In this document: in pieces, positions 10,379 to 21,081 of the stretch
Position numbering within the stretch: position 1 is the first letter of the stretch
How the letters are laid out: the number at the start of each line of letters is the position of its first letter
DNA from: Nematostella vectensis
Taxonomy: Eukaryota; Cnidaria; Anthozoa; Actiniaria; Edwardsiidae
Reading direction: 5' to 3'
Length of the DNA stretch: 64,000 bases
Assembly: GCF_932526225.1 (NCBI RefSeq)
Contig: NC_064037.1
Coordinates: forward strand, 10,832,203 to 10,896,202
Made by a program: the position numbers and the translations under genes
Notes under the pieces: generated by a model
What the model was told of the DNA's origin: nothing
Database searches by the model: none
Seen by the model: the letters and a program-made list of their open reading frames with translations, nothing else

Positions 10379-13264
10379 TTAACATTGTTCAATAAGTCTT
10401 TGTGGCTTCTTCACTTCACGACCAGCTCTTGTTCTGATGGGTGAATGTGCTTCTGTTTCTCTCTGATCTTCCTGTACTTTCAATGGACTTGGCGGTTCAT
10501 TGATCTGCGCTTTCCTAGCGACCACTTGAGGTTGAGGACTCATGTATGTGGGAGCCACTGGCATCTTCGGATTCATGGGTGTGTCCTTCGGGACAGAAAT
10601 GATGTGCCTTCGGTTTCTTCGAAATACACGTCCTTTCTCATCTTCAACTACATATGACCTTGGCAGGACTTCTGCTTTACACCATTCTTTATCTTTGTTT
10701 ACACGAACTCTAACTTTGTCCCCAACTTCCAAAGGGGGAAGGTCCCGGCTGTGTTGATCATAGCTCATCCGTGAACTTGCTTGTCGATGGGCTAATGCCT
10801 TTACCACTCTGTGAGGGTCTACTGGGTGAGGTACCAACAAACGTCGATGGGTAGGTAGTGTTGAACGTGTACGCCTACTCATGAGTAGTTGGGCAGGTGA
10901 GACACCTATGTCGTCAAAAGGTGTATTTCTGTACTTTAATAAACCTTCAAATGGGTCTTTATTCTCTGCTGCTGCTTTCTTAAAGATTCGCTTTGCAGTC
11001 TGGACAGCTCTTTCCGCAGCACCATTGGACTGGGGATACTCGGGTGAGCTGGTTACATGCTGGAATCCCCAAGCTTCTGCAAACTGCTTAAACTCATGGG
11101 TAGTACTGAAAATATTGCGGGTGTTACTATATTGTGGGCCATTGTCGCTGATCACTTTGGCTGGAATGCCAAATCTTGCAAAGATTTGCTTCAAGGTGTT
11201 GACAACACACATGGCAGTGGACTGCCGAAGTAGTTCAACTTCAAAATACTTCGAATAGAAATCAACCACAATCAAGTAGGAATGGCCAGCAAATTCAAAA
11301 AGGTCAGTTCCAACAACCTGCCATGGTAGACCTGGAAGGTCATGTGGATGTAGGGTTTCTCTCTGCTGTTGGTTGCGGAATGCATTACAAATCTGACATG
11401 AACGTACTCGGTCCTTAATATGGGCAGTCATGGAGGGCCAAAAGACATAGTCTCTTGCCAAACTCAGACTCTTACTCTCACCCATGTGTGCTCCATGTAT
11501 ATCTTCAAGTACTTCAGCTCTCATGGATCTTGGTACTACAATTCTATCAGATTTGAACAGCAAACCATCTTCAACACTAAGCTCTTCCTTGTAATTCCAG
11601 TATTCTCTTGCCAGTTCGTCAACCTGATCCTTGTCTTCTGGCCAACCCTCTAGGACATATTCCATTACTACTCTTGAGGTTTCATCGTTACTTGATGCAT
11701 CTCTGAATTTCTTTAATGTGGAATTCTCAATTCCCAGATTTTCAATCAGATTGATTCCAATCACATCCTCTGGTTCACTTACTGGCGTAGTGTCAGTGAG
11801 TGGGGCTCTACTCAAACAATCAGAGATGATTTGTTTCTTGCCTGGGACATATCTCACATCCAAATCATACTTGGTTAGCTTCAGAAGCATTCTCTGCAAT
11901 CGTGGTGGGCATTCATTTAGGGGCTTCCTAAAAATTGCCTCCAATGGTTTGTGATCAGTTTCTACAATCACTCGCCTGCCATATACATACGTGTGGAACT
12001 TGTCTGCTCCCCATAGTATAGCTAACAACTCTCTTTCAATGTTAGCATATCTCTGCTCACAAGACGACAAAGTCTTTGAACCAAAGGCAATCGGCTTACC
12101 CTCTTGGATGATGACTGCACCAAGGCCAGTGCTACTCGCATCTACATTCAGAATGGTCTGTTTGTGATTGTCAAAATAGGCCAACACTGGTGCATGGGTG
12201 ATCACAGCTTTGAGCTTCTCGAATGCCTCTTGTTGAGGCTTCTCCCAGGTGAAAACTGCTACTTGCTGGGTCAGCTGGGAGATTGGGCCTTGCAGATCAG
12301 CTTTGTGTTCAATGAACTTGTCCAAGTAGTTGATTGTTCCTAAGAATCGCTGCACGCCATCTTTGTCTGATGGGGGTGGCATCTCACTAATTGCACGCAC
12401 TTTCTCAGGATCTGGTTTCAAACCCTCGGATGTGAACACATGTCCGACATAGCTTACTTCTGGAACTCGAAGCTTGATCTTCTTTGGATTAAATTTCAGG
12501 CCCACCTCTCTGCTTCTTTCAAGTACTGCTATCATCTTCCTATCAACATCACTTATATCTTTTCCATGGATTAAAAAATCATCAACAATTATTTCAACTG
12601 CAACTCCAGCGAAGAGCCTGTCCATCTCTCGTTGGTATATCTCAGGAGCAGATGAAATTCCAAATGGCAGCCGTGTAAATCTATACCGTCCCCAAGGTGT
12701 GTTGAATGTCAGAAGTTTCGAGCTTTCCTCATCTACCTCCACCTGCCAGTATCCACTGCATGCATCCAGTGTGGTGAACATTGTAGCTCCAGAAAGGCGA
12801 TTGGCAACTTGCTCAACAGTGACCATGGGGTAGTGTGGCCTCTTGAGGGCCTTATTCAGATCCCTGGGATCGATGCAGATACGGACACTGTCTTTAGATG
12901 GTGGGTTGGCTCTGTCCTTCTCTTTTCGTTTGTCAACAACCAACATTGAAGACACCCACGGTGTGTGCTTTTCTTCTTTAACGATAATCCCATCTTGTTC
13001 CATCTCTTGGAGTTTTTCTCTTGTCGGTTCAAGCAGGGATATGGGGATCTTCCTAGGGGGGTGGACTACTGCAGGCACTGATGGATCTATCTCTAGGTGT
13101 ACCTTGTTTGGCAGTCTTCCCGGTTTGTTACTAAAACAATCTTGGTACTGGGATAGAACCGGATCTTCTACCAACAATTCTGCATTCGGCTTGTTGCCAT
13201 TCCCTTGTGTGGTCTCCTCAGCCAGTCTTTCTGGTGTGTCTATCAGTCTGTTGTTCTCAGCCAT
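10379..13264 (-). CDS. pol: Retrotransposon Pol: reverse transcriptase, RNase H, integrase
   Basis: Over 950 uninterrupted codons end at TAA 10379-10381. The reverse transcriptase has the pattern FTTLDACSGYWQV and the catalytic box IVDDFLIHG in the place of YxDD. RNase H follows with VDASSTGLGAV and the ETDHKPLE element. The integrase has an HHCC zinc site (HGAHMGES to CQICNAF) and a DDE core with GTDLFEF, VISDNGPQYS and the E of NGAAERAV. The C-terminus lacks an obvious chromodomain. The frame extends upstream to 13336 only by reading antisense LINE sequence, so its native start is gone. Confidence 0.93.
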   Translation of the reverse strand: MAENNRLIDTPERLAEETTQGNGNKPNAELLVEDPVLSQYQDCFSNKPGRLPNKVHLEIDPSVPAVVHPPRKIPISLLEPTREKLQEMEQDGIIVKEEKHTPWVSSMLVVDKRKEKDRANPPSKDSVRICIDPRDLNKALKRPHYPMVTVEQVANRLSGATMFTTLDACSGYWQVEVDEESSKLLTFNTPWGRYRFTRLPFGISSAPEIYQREMDRLFAGVAVEIIVDDFLIHGKDISDVDRKMIAVLERSREVGLKFNPKKIKLRVPEVSYVGHVFTSEGLKPDPEKVRAISEMPPPSDKDGVQRFLGTINYLDKFIEHKADLQGPISQLTQQVAVFTWEKPQQEAFEKLKAVITHAPVLAYFDNHKQTILNVDASSTGLGAVIIQEGKPIAFGSKTLSSCEQRYANIERELLAILWGADKFHTYVYGRRVIVETDHKPLEAIFRKPLNECPPRLQRMLLKLTKYDLDVRYVPGKKQIISDCLSRAPLTDTTPVSEPEDVIGINLIENLGIENSTLKKFRDASSNDETSRVVMEYVLEGWPEDKDQVDELAREYWNYKEELSVEDGLLFKSDRIVVPRSMRAEVLEDIHGAHMGESKSLSLARDYVFWPSMTAHIKDRVRSCQICNAFRNQQQRETLHPHDLPGLPWQVVGTDLFEFAGHSYLIVVDFYSKYFEVELLRQSTAMCVVNTLKQIFARFGIPAKVISDNGPQYSNTRNIFSTTHEFKQFAEAWGFQHVTSSPEYPQSNGAAERAVQTAKRIFKKAAAENKDPFEGLLKYRNTPFDDIGVSPAQLLMSRRTRSTLPTHRRLLVPHPVDPHRVVKALAHRQASSRMSYDQHSRDLPPLEVGDKVRVRVNKDKEWCKAEVLPRSYVVEDEKGRVFRRNRRHIISVPKDTPMNPKMPVAPTYMSPQPQVVARKAQINEPPSPLKVQEDQRETEAHSPIRTRAGREVKKPQRLIEQC

Positions 13265-14408
13265 GCTGACTGACGCTTTTAAAGATGATGAGGTAGGCAT
13301 CGGCATCAAGTATCGTTTCGATGGCTCTGTGTTCAATCTCAGGAGGCTTCAGGCGAAATCCAAGATCTCGGCTGATACTATAAACGACCTCTTATTCGCT
13401 GACGATTGTGCCCTCAATGCTACCTCTCAAGCAGACCTGCAACACAGCGTAGATCTGTTTTCTAGTGCCTGTAAAAACTTCGGCCTCAAAATAAACACCA
13501 AAAAGACGGAGGCTATGCATCAGCCAGCGCCTGGAAAGCCCTACACTGAACCTAACATCATCATCAATGGTCAAAAACTCAATGCTGTTGACAAATTTAC
13601 CTACCTTGGCAGTACTCTCTCCAGAAACGTTGTCCTCGATGACGAAGTTACCAACAGACTCGCCATAGCAAGCGCCGCATTTGGAAGGCTTCGTAAGAAC
13701 GTTTGGAAAAGGAGAGGGATAAGAACAGATACAAAGATCAAAGTGTATCGTGCCGTTGTGCTGCCTACGCTACTTTACGGGTCTGAAACCTGGACTATCT
13801 ACAAGCGCCATGCGATGAAGCTAAACCATTTCCACACTACCTGTCTGAGGAAAATTCTCAATGTTCGCTGGCAAGAAAAGATCCCGGATACTGAGGTCCT
13901 TGCACGTGCAGGTCTGCCCAGCATTCACACCATCCTGAAACAGTCTCAGCTCCGCTGGGCGGGGCACGTAGCTCGTATGCCTGATGAACGGCTTCCTAAG
14001 AAACTTCTGTTTGGTGAGCTTCAGCACGGAAAACGCTGCAAAGGTGGCCAGAAGAAGAGATTTAAAGACACCCTAAAACTCTCGCTGAAAGCATTCAACA
14101 TCGATCACACCTCGTGGGAGCTTCTGGCACAAAACCGTCAAGGTTGGCGCCGTGTCATTCGCAACGGTGCTGAGGCATGCGAGGCAAATTGGACAGCTGC
14201 CGCAGAGGAGCGTAGAGCCGCCAGAAAGTCTCAAGATCCCAAAGCTGCAACAATACCATGCCCTCAGTGCCCCAGGCTTTTCCGTGCACAGATTGGCCTT
14301 ATTAGCCATCTGCGCACCCACAAGCGTCCTTAGTCCCGCTCAGGATGACGGTGAAAATGTAAAATTTGAACACGATGGTCCTCGTCGTAGCGACGGACAA
14401 ACAACACA
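13250..14408 (+). mobile_element. 5'-truncated LINE (non-LTR retrotransposon) nested in the gypsy element
   Basis: A + strand LINE 3' part is inserted antisense to the gypsy genes. The left junction lies near 13250-13262, where LINE-type FSAMLTDAF coding begins. The right junction lies near 14405, where the gypsy protease frame resumes. The 3' end after the stop codon is about 70 bases and ends in a short CA/A-rich tail. 5' truncation is the usual result of target-primed reverse transcription. I could not recognise a clear target-site duplication. Confidence 0.85.
13261..14333 (+). CDS. LINE reverse transcriptase, C-terminal part with zinc finger
   Basis: About 357 codons run to TAG at 14331-14333. 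The fragment contains the RT catalytic box FADDCAL (around residue 50), the thumb-region pattern YRAVVLPTLLYGSETW and RWAGHVARM, and ends in a single zinc-finger motif, CPQCPRLF followed by GLISHLRTH. This order is common to LINE ORF2 C-termini of several clades. The endonuclease and the fingers/palm N-terminal half are missing, so it is an inactive fragment. An open frame continues upstream to 12843, but there it is antisense to the gypsy pol and not LINE coding. Confidence 0.85.
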
Positions 14409-15600
14409 TCAGGTCAAGATTCATAAACTTGAGCACCTCTAAGTCTAGGCAGGCTTCACAACTCAACAGGGGTGTAAACTCTCCATGCACAACAAGGTAC
14501 AGCAGATCTATTTTTCGGTTCTTGTACTGGGTTGGAAGGCGAACACATCCAACAGGATGAATTGCCTTGTCTGCGAGCCATCCTTTAAGAGGCTGATGAA
14601 TCTTTCGTAGCGGTTGTGTAGTGATGGCCTTATATACATGATATGGCATCACATTGGCCTCTGCACCTGTATCAGCTTTGACTTTTACCTCTTTTTGTGC
14701 AATCCTAAGGGTAATCACGCTCTTCTTTGTGCTATTGGGGCTGGACACAGTCCCAAGTTCTACTGATCCAAAGTATAAGTGTGGATCACCCCCACGATCA
14801 CCTTGGCCCATACTCTCAAACTGGTTTTCTTGCTCTACTGTGCTGACCGGTGTTTCTTTCTTACCCTTAAGAGGACACAACTTTGCAAAGTGTCCCTCTT
14901 GTTGGCAATTTCTACATTTCTTTCTTAAGGCAGGACAAATACTTGGTTTTGTGAAACGGTGCTGAAAACCACAAAACTTACAGGTAGGATTAGGTGCTCT
15001 CTCCTTTCCTTGAACTGGGTGTACACTCAATGGCTGCTGTGAACCAGTTGGTGAAGCAAACTTGAATTTCTGCAACTCAGCAGCTTCATAGGTTCTACAG
15101 TAATCATGGGCACTTTGGAGTGTCAAATCTGGCTTTTTTAACAACTCCCCTCTCAACTCATTCGAGAGCACCCCTCCCACAATACGATCTCTGATCAGTG
15201 AATCTCTGAGGGTCCCAAACTCACATGTCAACGATAAGCGTTTCAGCTCACTCACGAAATTGTCCATCCTCTCACCTTCTTTCTGGTTTCTTTGATTAAA
15301 CACAAGGCGCTCATAGATGACGTTTCTTGCTCCCTGACAGTGTTCCTTGAACTTTCTACACACATCTTCATAAGATTCATTGCTTTCTCCTTCGTTGAAA
15401 ACAAAATGACTATATTCTTCAATTGCATCTGCTCCAGCACAATTGAGTAGCAAGTTCACCTTCAACTTGTCAGGTTTCTCATCCTTTCCTTTCGCCACTA
15501 GGTAAATTTCGAACTGCATAATAAATTTCCTCCAATTTTCTGAGGCTTGGGCATCCAGCACCAGTGGACCAGGAGTCCTGTGCGACTCTACTTCTGCCAT
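14409..15600 (-). CDS. gag: Retrotransposon Gag plus N-terminal protease part
   Basis: The frame starts at ATG 15600, just inside the 5' LTR, and reads about 397 native codons before it crosses into the LINE insertion near 14409. An N-terminal helical Gag region is followed by two Cys/His clusters, the second being a CCHC zinc knuckle of the form CRNCQQEGHFAKLC that binds nucleic acid. An aspartic protease motif follows, ADTGAEANVMP, the retropepsin DTG active-site triad. Beyond that the reading frame is LINE antisense up to a stop at 14302, so the native link to the reverse transcriptase is lost. Gag assembles the capsid-like particle and the protease matures it. Confidence 0.9.
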
Positions 15601-15656
15601 AATTTCAATTCTTTTCTCGATATTCTTTACCTTGATTCTCGTTAAACTTTTACTTG

Positions 15657-15669
15657 ACTTCTGACACCA
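15657..15669 (-). other. Primer-binding site, tRNA-Leu-like
   Basis: The minus strand reads TGGTGTCAGAAGT directly after the 5' LTR. From memory of animal tRNA ends, this complements the 3' end ACTTCTGACACCA of a leucine tRNA. The tRNA identity is inferred; the position is diagnostic. Confidence 0.65.
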
Positions 15670-15851
15670 TGTTATAAGTTCAGATCCTCACGATTATGCT
15701 TTCAATTTGTGGTTTAATTCAACTAATATTTCTCAAAATCTAAATTACAACTAACTCCGAGCTTCAACGAGGAACCAGCCCCTACGGGGGGTCCCAATCA
15801 AACATCAGGGGCCACAGGGAACCCAAGGAGGGCAATATACATATTACAACA
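15670..15851 (-). repeat. 5' LTR (element orientation)
   Basis: This 182-bp terminal repeat appears base-for-base the same as 10143-10324. On the minus strand it starts TGTTGTAATATG and ends CTTATAACA. It lies next to the primer-binding site, so it is the 5' LTR. Confidence 0.93.
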
Positions 15852-16039
15852 GGCCAAATTTCTTCTTTGTCGAATACGAAGCCATTGTTTTATTCACTGA
15901 CGGATATGAAGCGAATGGCGAATGTCGATAAAATGTGGGAATGAGAGGCTTAAAGCATATTAGTTAAAAAAAAAATAAAAGCGAAGCTTCTTGTACTCAG
16001 GGCTAGAGAGCGCAAATATATTTGGTAGACTATCCTTAA

Positions 16040-16371
16040 CCAGACCCGTACCCAGAAATTTTCTTGGAGGGGGGGGGGCGGGTGCGAAATCCGAAAAAGT
16101 GGACAAATTTTTCCGGGGGGGGGGGGGAAGAAGTGAGGGAGTTTTTTTTTATAAGAATCTGGCCATCACATTTTTTTATGCCTTTGCAGTATTTCACGGG
16201 ACGTGCCTTTTTATCCAATTCGCTCGTGCTTTAAAGCTTTGTCTACAAATAGTGAGCACGTCTATTGAGAACCAAAAGTGGACTTTCAGTCGATGTGTGT
16301 GTGTGTGGGGGGGGGGGGGTGGGGGGGTTGCAGGTTCGCACCCCTGCACCCCCCCCCTGGGTACGGGCCTG
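16040..16371. mobile_element. MITE with TTAA target duplication
   Basis: Terminal inverted repeats CCAGACCCGTACCCAG (left) and CTGGGTACGGGCCTG (right) are flanked by TTAA at 16036-16039 and 16372-16375. The interior has G-rich runs and no coding capacity. TTAA targets are used by piggyBac-type and some other DNA transposons; which one mobilises this family is unknown. A truncated relative lies at 54940-55176. Confidence 0.8.
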
Positions 16372-16436
16372 TTAATTATAAAAGTCAACATTTTTTACCT
16401 TCGCCATGTTTTCGTTGTTTCACTTGATACAATTCA

Positions 16437-16895
16437 ATCAAGGTCACCCAACGACCATTTTCGGTCAAAGCAAGGGCACCCAACGACCATTTTTGGTCAA
16501 AGCAAGGGCACCCAACGACCATTTTCGGTCAAAGCAAGGTCACCCAACGACCATTTTCGGTCAAAGCAAGGGCACCCAACGACCATTTTCGGTCAAAGCA
16601 AGGGCACCCAACGACCATTTTCGGTCAAAGCAAGGTCACCCAACGACCATTTTAGGTCAAAGCAAGGTCACCCAACGACCATTTTCGGTCAAAGCAAGGT
16701 CACCCAACGACCATTTTAGGTCAAAGCAAGGTCACCCAACGACCATTTTCGGTCAAAGCAAGGTCACCCAACGACCATTTTCGGTCAAAGCAAGGTCACC
16801 CAACGACCATTTTTGGTCAAAGCAAGGTCACACAACGACCATTTTCGGTCAAAGCAAGGTCACCCAACAACCATTTTCGGTCAAAGCAAGGTCAC
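16437..16895 (+). repeat. 32-bp tandem array, about 14 copies, each with an internal hairpin
   Basis: Units read CAAGGTCACCCAACGACC, ATTTTC, GGTCAAAG, with the main variation being GGTCACC/GGGCACC and ATTTTCGG/ATTTTAGG/ATTTTTGG. GACC...GGTC in each unit can pair over a six-base loop. Because 32 is not a multiple of 3, three units (96 bp) give a 32-residue periodic peptide in every frame. The long + frames at 15991-16915 are therefore artefacts. Confidence 0.93.
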
Positions 16896-17334
16896 CTACG
16901 GATTTCGGGGCCTAGAAATTCCGGCCTAGAAATTTCTACTTTTTTTGGACTTTGTATTTCTAGATCACCTTTCTAGATCACCTTTCACCATGTTTCTCGG
17001 GAAGAGAGCTGGATCAACTATGTTTTTTGGAGTTGCTTTTGTTACAACCATCACCATTTTCGGGAGATTTTTACGTCCGACATGCTTTAAAAAAAGGAAC
17101 CCTAGTATTTTCGGGAGCGAGTATACAAGGGACATAACCTAGAAATTTTGCTTAAGTATCTTAGAATCGCTGGGAGTTTCGGATGCCACGAGATGAGTAA
17201 CTAGATTTTTCTGATGGCTGTTATTTCGCCTAGCAAATCCGAACAGATAAAAAATATATAGGAAAGCTCTATATTGTATAAAAATGACTGCAAACGAATA
17301 AAAACGGTATCTTAACTCATTTTAGGCCGGTTGT

Positions 17335-17360
17335 GAAATTTTCGTCGTTGGGTGGCCTTG
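17335..17360 (-). repeat. Lone inverted unit of the 32-bp repeat
   Basis: GTCGTTGGGTGGCCTTGATA is the reverse complement of the array's leading edge (TCAAGGTCACCCAACGAC) with one base changed. It lies about 440 bp beyond the array and could mark the far end of an element that carries the array at one terminus. Confidence 0.6.
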
Positions 17361-18170
17361 ATATAAGAAAACTGATTTAAAAAACGTTTTAAACATAAGA
17401 TCAATGCTTAGCCACAGTTCCTAACAAAACTATGAAATATTGTCTCTAAAAAAATAAACAATTTAACAAAGCTTTGAAGCATGTATGGTCACTCTACGGA
17501 TCATGTGAAATAAATTACCCTAAGTTCTAATTAAATAATATGATTTAATAAAATTATAAGTAAAGGCACATTTCACAGCTAAAAATTGAATTGAAGAATT
17601 CTTACCTTTTCTTACTCTTGAAGAAACTCTTTGCTTTAGCAGCCTAGCACCCAAACTTGTTTCTGAGTTAGAAAATGTAACCAAAGTTTGGGTTCGATAC
17701 TGTTTATTGGAAATACTTAACTGGTGACTATGAAGAATTCGAAACAAAAAATGCACATTTTCTTACCTAAAACCTCAGGCATTCTGTATAATCTTAGGCA
17801 CACTGTATGATGCAGTTTATTCGTTTGTATTTTTAGGTAAAAGAAAGAAACTGGGGCACAAAAAGTTACGGAGACTTCGTGTAATCAAAATGAGGCCCAA
17901 CGTGCGAGACGAAAAAGGAAATGGCGCCAGAATAGCCCCGTGCCGTGTTTTAGCCAATCATAGGCAAACTCGCAATACAAACACCGGATTCCGACGTGCA
18001 GCACGAATGCCAATTCTCCAATCATAAAGCCATACGTCATACTTGCAAAACGCACGCACGAAAACAAGGGTAAGCGTATTACCCACAGAAGGTTCTTAGG
18101 TTCCCTGTGGTAAATGCTGCTGCTCGCCCCATCTGAAAGAAACTGCAGCTCCCATACCCTCCCCGCAAAA

Positions 18171-18319
18171 ATGGCTTTCCTTACCTTGCCCTACACAATG
18201 ATGAATTTATTACTTTTGCTTTTTGTGCTTTCATATTTCATAATCGCCAAATACGTGCTTGGGCTTCCTGTGGAATGGTCGCCTGTTAAAAGCTGCATAC
18301 AAAACATGATTGACACGAT
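18171..18319 (+). CDS. Candidate first exon encoding a hydrophobic N-terminus
   Basis: ATG at 18171 is followed by a strongly hydrophobic stretch (MMNLLLLLFVLSYFIIA) and a consensus donor GTAAGT at 18320. It could be a signal-anchor exon. I found no downstream exon that clearly continues it, so it may be chance. Function unknown. Confidence 0.2.
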
Positions 18320-19175
18320 GTAAGTCTTTCCAGGTATATTCCCTGGTTAATCTTGATGTGGAACTAAAGTATGTCGGCGACAACCTCTCGCCAGCACAGG
18401 GAATGGACACCTTTCTGCACCGCCGTCTTTCATAGATCTCAAACATTTAGCTTCGGTCGAAGTAAAGAGCTGAAGAGCTTAGACCAAGTTTTTCAGTTAT
18501 TGCAAATAAGAAAGTTAATAAAAGTAGGAAGTATCTTTTATCCCGATTCACAAATTAGAAAATGGATCTGTTGAGTTATTGAGCCACTCAGCTATTACTT
18601 TTGCAATTGCGATGTATGGTAGACAAGTTAACAATGAGCTTTGTTTACTATGAGCTTTACTATGAGTTCGTATAGGACATGTGCTTATGGTTAAAAAAAA
18701 AGAATATTTCTGCATTTTGTTCAAAGTCCTCTTTGAACAGAGCATTCCAAATTAACTTTAGAGCATTTAAAGGATCTAATAATTAGGAAAAATTATCCGT
18801 GGTGCAATTAACATTTTGCCCTCTCCCTCTCCACCAGTAAAAAGGGTCCACTTTTTTGGTTTTGCACCCAACTCTATTAAAAATATCCTTATTTGGGGCA
18901 TGTCCAGTGCTATGATTACTTTTGTGTCTATAAATAGGTTGGAGCAAAGATTCTTTTTTGCAACAGATGATTGGTTTGTAGCAGAAAATTTACTCAATGT
19001 AAGTTTATCATTTTTTGAGACTAGCAGGATTTATGAGGTTATACCAGAAAAAAAAGACTGTTAATTATATCGAAACTTGAATGTAATATTTGATATATAT
19101 GTAGCATAATGTCATGGCTAGCCTGCTAGCCGGCTCTCATTGGGTTATTCGGAAATGTTTTGTTTTCGAATCTTG

Positions 19176-19352
19176 GTAGCCTCGTCCCTTCTCGGCTTCT
19201 CGGCGGGCCTATCACGCTCTACATGGCTATGACGTCACTGGCCCTTTCTGCTCTCGCCAGTCAGTATGAAGCGTCCGCCATATTGGAAAGCGTGAGTCTG
19301 CGCGCAAAGCATCATGGAGCTGACAGCAAGGGAGTAGCCTGGGGACGAGGCT
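19176..19352. repeat. Small inverted-repeat fragment, MITE-like
   Basis: AGCCTCGTCCC at 19178 pairs with GGGACGAGGCT at 19341. The interior contains a CRE (TGACGTCA) and a CCATATTGG motif, which resembles promoter sequence but is also common in dispersed cnidarian repeats. Confidence 0.35.
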
Positions 19353-20647
19353 GGAATCTTGGGATCTTGTTGTGTTCGAAGGCTACCATAATTGGCGGAA
19401 TTTGACATTGTGTCACTGAAGCTGAACAAGCCAAATCCTGACACGGTGACAAATATCAGTAAGATCAGAACTCCAATTGCGGAAAGCCACAACAACGAAC
19501 GTGTCCTTAAGCAAGCTATACAAGAATAAAAAGGCCATTATACAACCCTAAAGCCTGAACAAAAAGCTTCATTGCTTAGCTCGAAGCACAAGATATTGAT
19601 AGTGTAAAAGTTGATAAGTGATATCTCAAGAAAAACTAGATAGATGGTTAAATCATAAAAACATTAAATTTCGCGTTAAAGAATTTATTACATTTTGTAA
19701 CAAAGCAACAATAATATCTAGACGCTGCACCAGCGTTAACTCGGGCTACAAAAGGAATCACCGCAGTCTGCATTTTGTACCTGCTGGTGAGCTGTTTTCT
19801 CGGGGGCTCGTACACAAGCAATGCTGGCTTGTTCTGGCGCAGTATACACGGGGCTTTACGCCGTAACACGGTGCTAGACATACTGAACTGTATGGGATTT
19901 AGCATAACGAGACCGGCATTTTTTGTAATAAATTTGACTCTTTCGATTGGGATAAGACACGCTCGCTACTGATAGCGAGCGATTAACAAGCGATAAAATG
20001 CTTGAGAAACTGTTCAAAATTGCATACAAAACAAAAATACACAAAACTTATCCAAACTTATCTCCGCTGTTATTGGTTCTCTTCTTCTTTCGGAATTACA
20101 TGTGTCCATCGGAAGTTGTCAGAACTAAGAAATATTTGCATTACGGGCTGCAGAGAAAAGGCCGAGGGGGAGCGAGTCTCTTTATAGCAAAACAATTCAA
20201 ACTTCATCAAATATCTGGTTATAGAACATGCTAGACAGTCCTTGAAATAACCCTACGGTTATACACATCTTTTAGTGTGGGTCTATCGCAGACGGCGTGT
20301 GCATTGGTGTGAGTAGTGAGCGTCCCTCCGAATTTCGCGAACGAAAAGAGTCTTCCACAAAACCCGCCTCGCTTTCAGGCAGAGTATACCGCAGACCTCT
20401 GAGCATCGCAGGCTTACACGTTTTCGACATGGGTGACTTATAGGAAAGGTAAACCTAGACTCGTGCTACCACAGGTAGCCCGAGTAATAATGACTGCAAC
20501 TGGTCTATTCTCCATTCTTGCGCATTCTTGCGGAAGCCAAGTGTTACATGTACACTATTATCTTCTTGTATTGTGAGGCAGCACTTTGCACGGGATCTTG
20601 TCCCGTAAATGACCTGTTATTCTGGGGTGGGGGGCCCGATTGATTTG

Positions 20648-20862
20648 CTCTTATTTGCATGAATTAATAGTTTAAATCATTTATCTATTTCAGAGTTTTT
20701 CTCGAGTAACAAACTCAGCTAATAGCCATCGTTTTTTCTAGAGACACCTAGAACACTAATCACCTTAACATGGCACTTTTTTTTGCCTTGTTATGCGTTT
20801 TTAATTTACTTCTTTTGGTGAAACCAAACTTTAACTTAGAAAACCCCTCCCCCTCCCCCTAA
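20648..20862 (+). pseudogene. Degenerate duplicate of the PAN-gene first exon and its upstream region
   Basis: From CTCTTATTTGCATGAATT through the start codon at 20770 this stretch closely matches 21082 onward. It encodes a signal-peptide-like start (MALFFALLCVFNLLLLVK) and then runs into a C-rich tract and a TAA at 20860-20862. The PAN module is missing. It is a broken copy of the exon at 21216, about 445 bp upstream in the same orientation. Both copies keep an ATTTGCAT octamer about 120 bases before the ATG. Confidence 0.8.
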
Positions 20863-21081
20863 CTTTTCACCATATCCACCAGATTGTATTAGCCCTATCA
20901 CTTGGCCTTGGTACTTCAAATTCTGAATAGATCCTATATCATATGCTAAGTATGGGTCTATAGGACCACCCCTCCCCTTAAGTTCTATGCTACAGTGTTA
21001 TATTACCATTTGGCCGTTTGCCACTAGTGCTTGACAAATGGCCATTTCGAAATGGCCAATGTGAGAAAGTGTTGGACAACC

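Larger units (their letters stand above)
10143..15851 (-). mobile_element. Complete Ty3/gypsy LTR retrotransposon, interrupted by a LINE fragment
   Basis: Two 182-bp LTRs that look identical flank gag and pol on the minus strand. The element is bordered by the 5-bp duplication GGCCA (10138-10142 and 15852-15856). LTRs begin TG and end CA in either reading. A primer-binding site touches the 5' LTR and a polypurine tract touches the 3' LTR. The gene order protease, RT, RNase H, integrase defines Ty3/gypsy; no chromodomain is visible after the integrase. Apparently identical LTRs mean a very recent insertion. About 1.16 kb of a LINE on the opposite strand splits the region between protease and RT, so this copy cannot make its normal polyprotein. 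Confidence 0.95.
17361..20647. other. Spacer with two weak features, no firm gene
   Basis: A candidate first exon at 18171-18319 and an inverted-repeat fragment at 19176-19352 are listed separately. Short frames elsewhere have no domain, signal peptide or splice partner I could support. Confidence 0.4.

Noticed and set aside
10445-12833. Several + strand frames inside the gypsy element
   Set aside because: Antisense shadows of pol, with no domain of their own.
12843-13250. N-terminal extension of the LINE reverse transcriptase frame
   Set aside because: This part is antisense to intact gypsy pol coding and shows no LINE motif, so the LINE is taken to begin near 13250.
15991-16915. Long + reading frames encoding periodic proteins
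   Set aside because: They arise from the 32-bp tandem array, which is open in all three frames with the same periodic peptide. There is no signal, domain or splice evidence.
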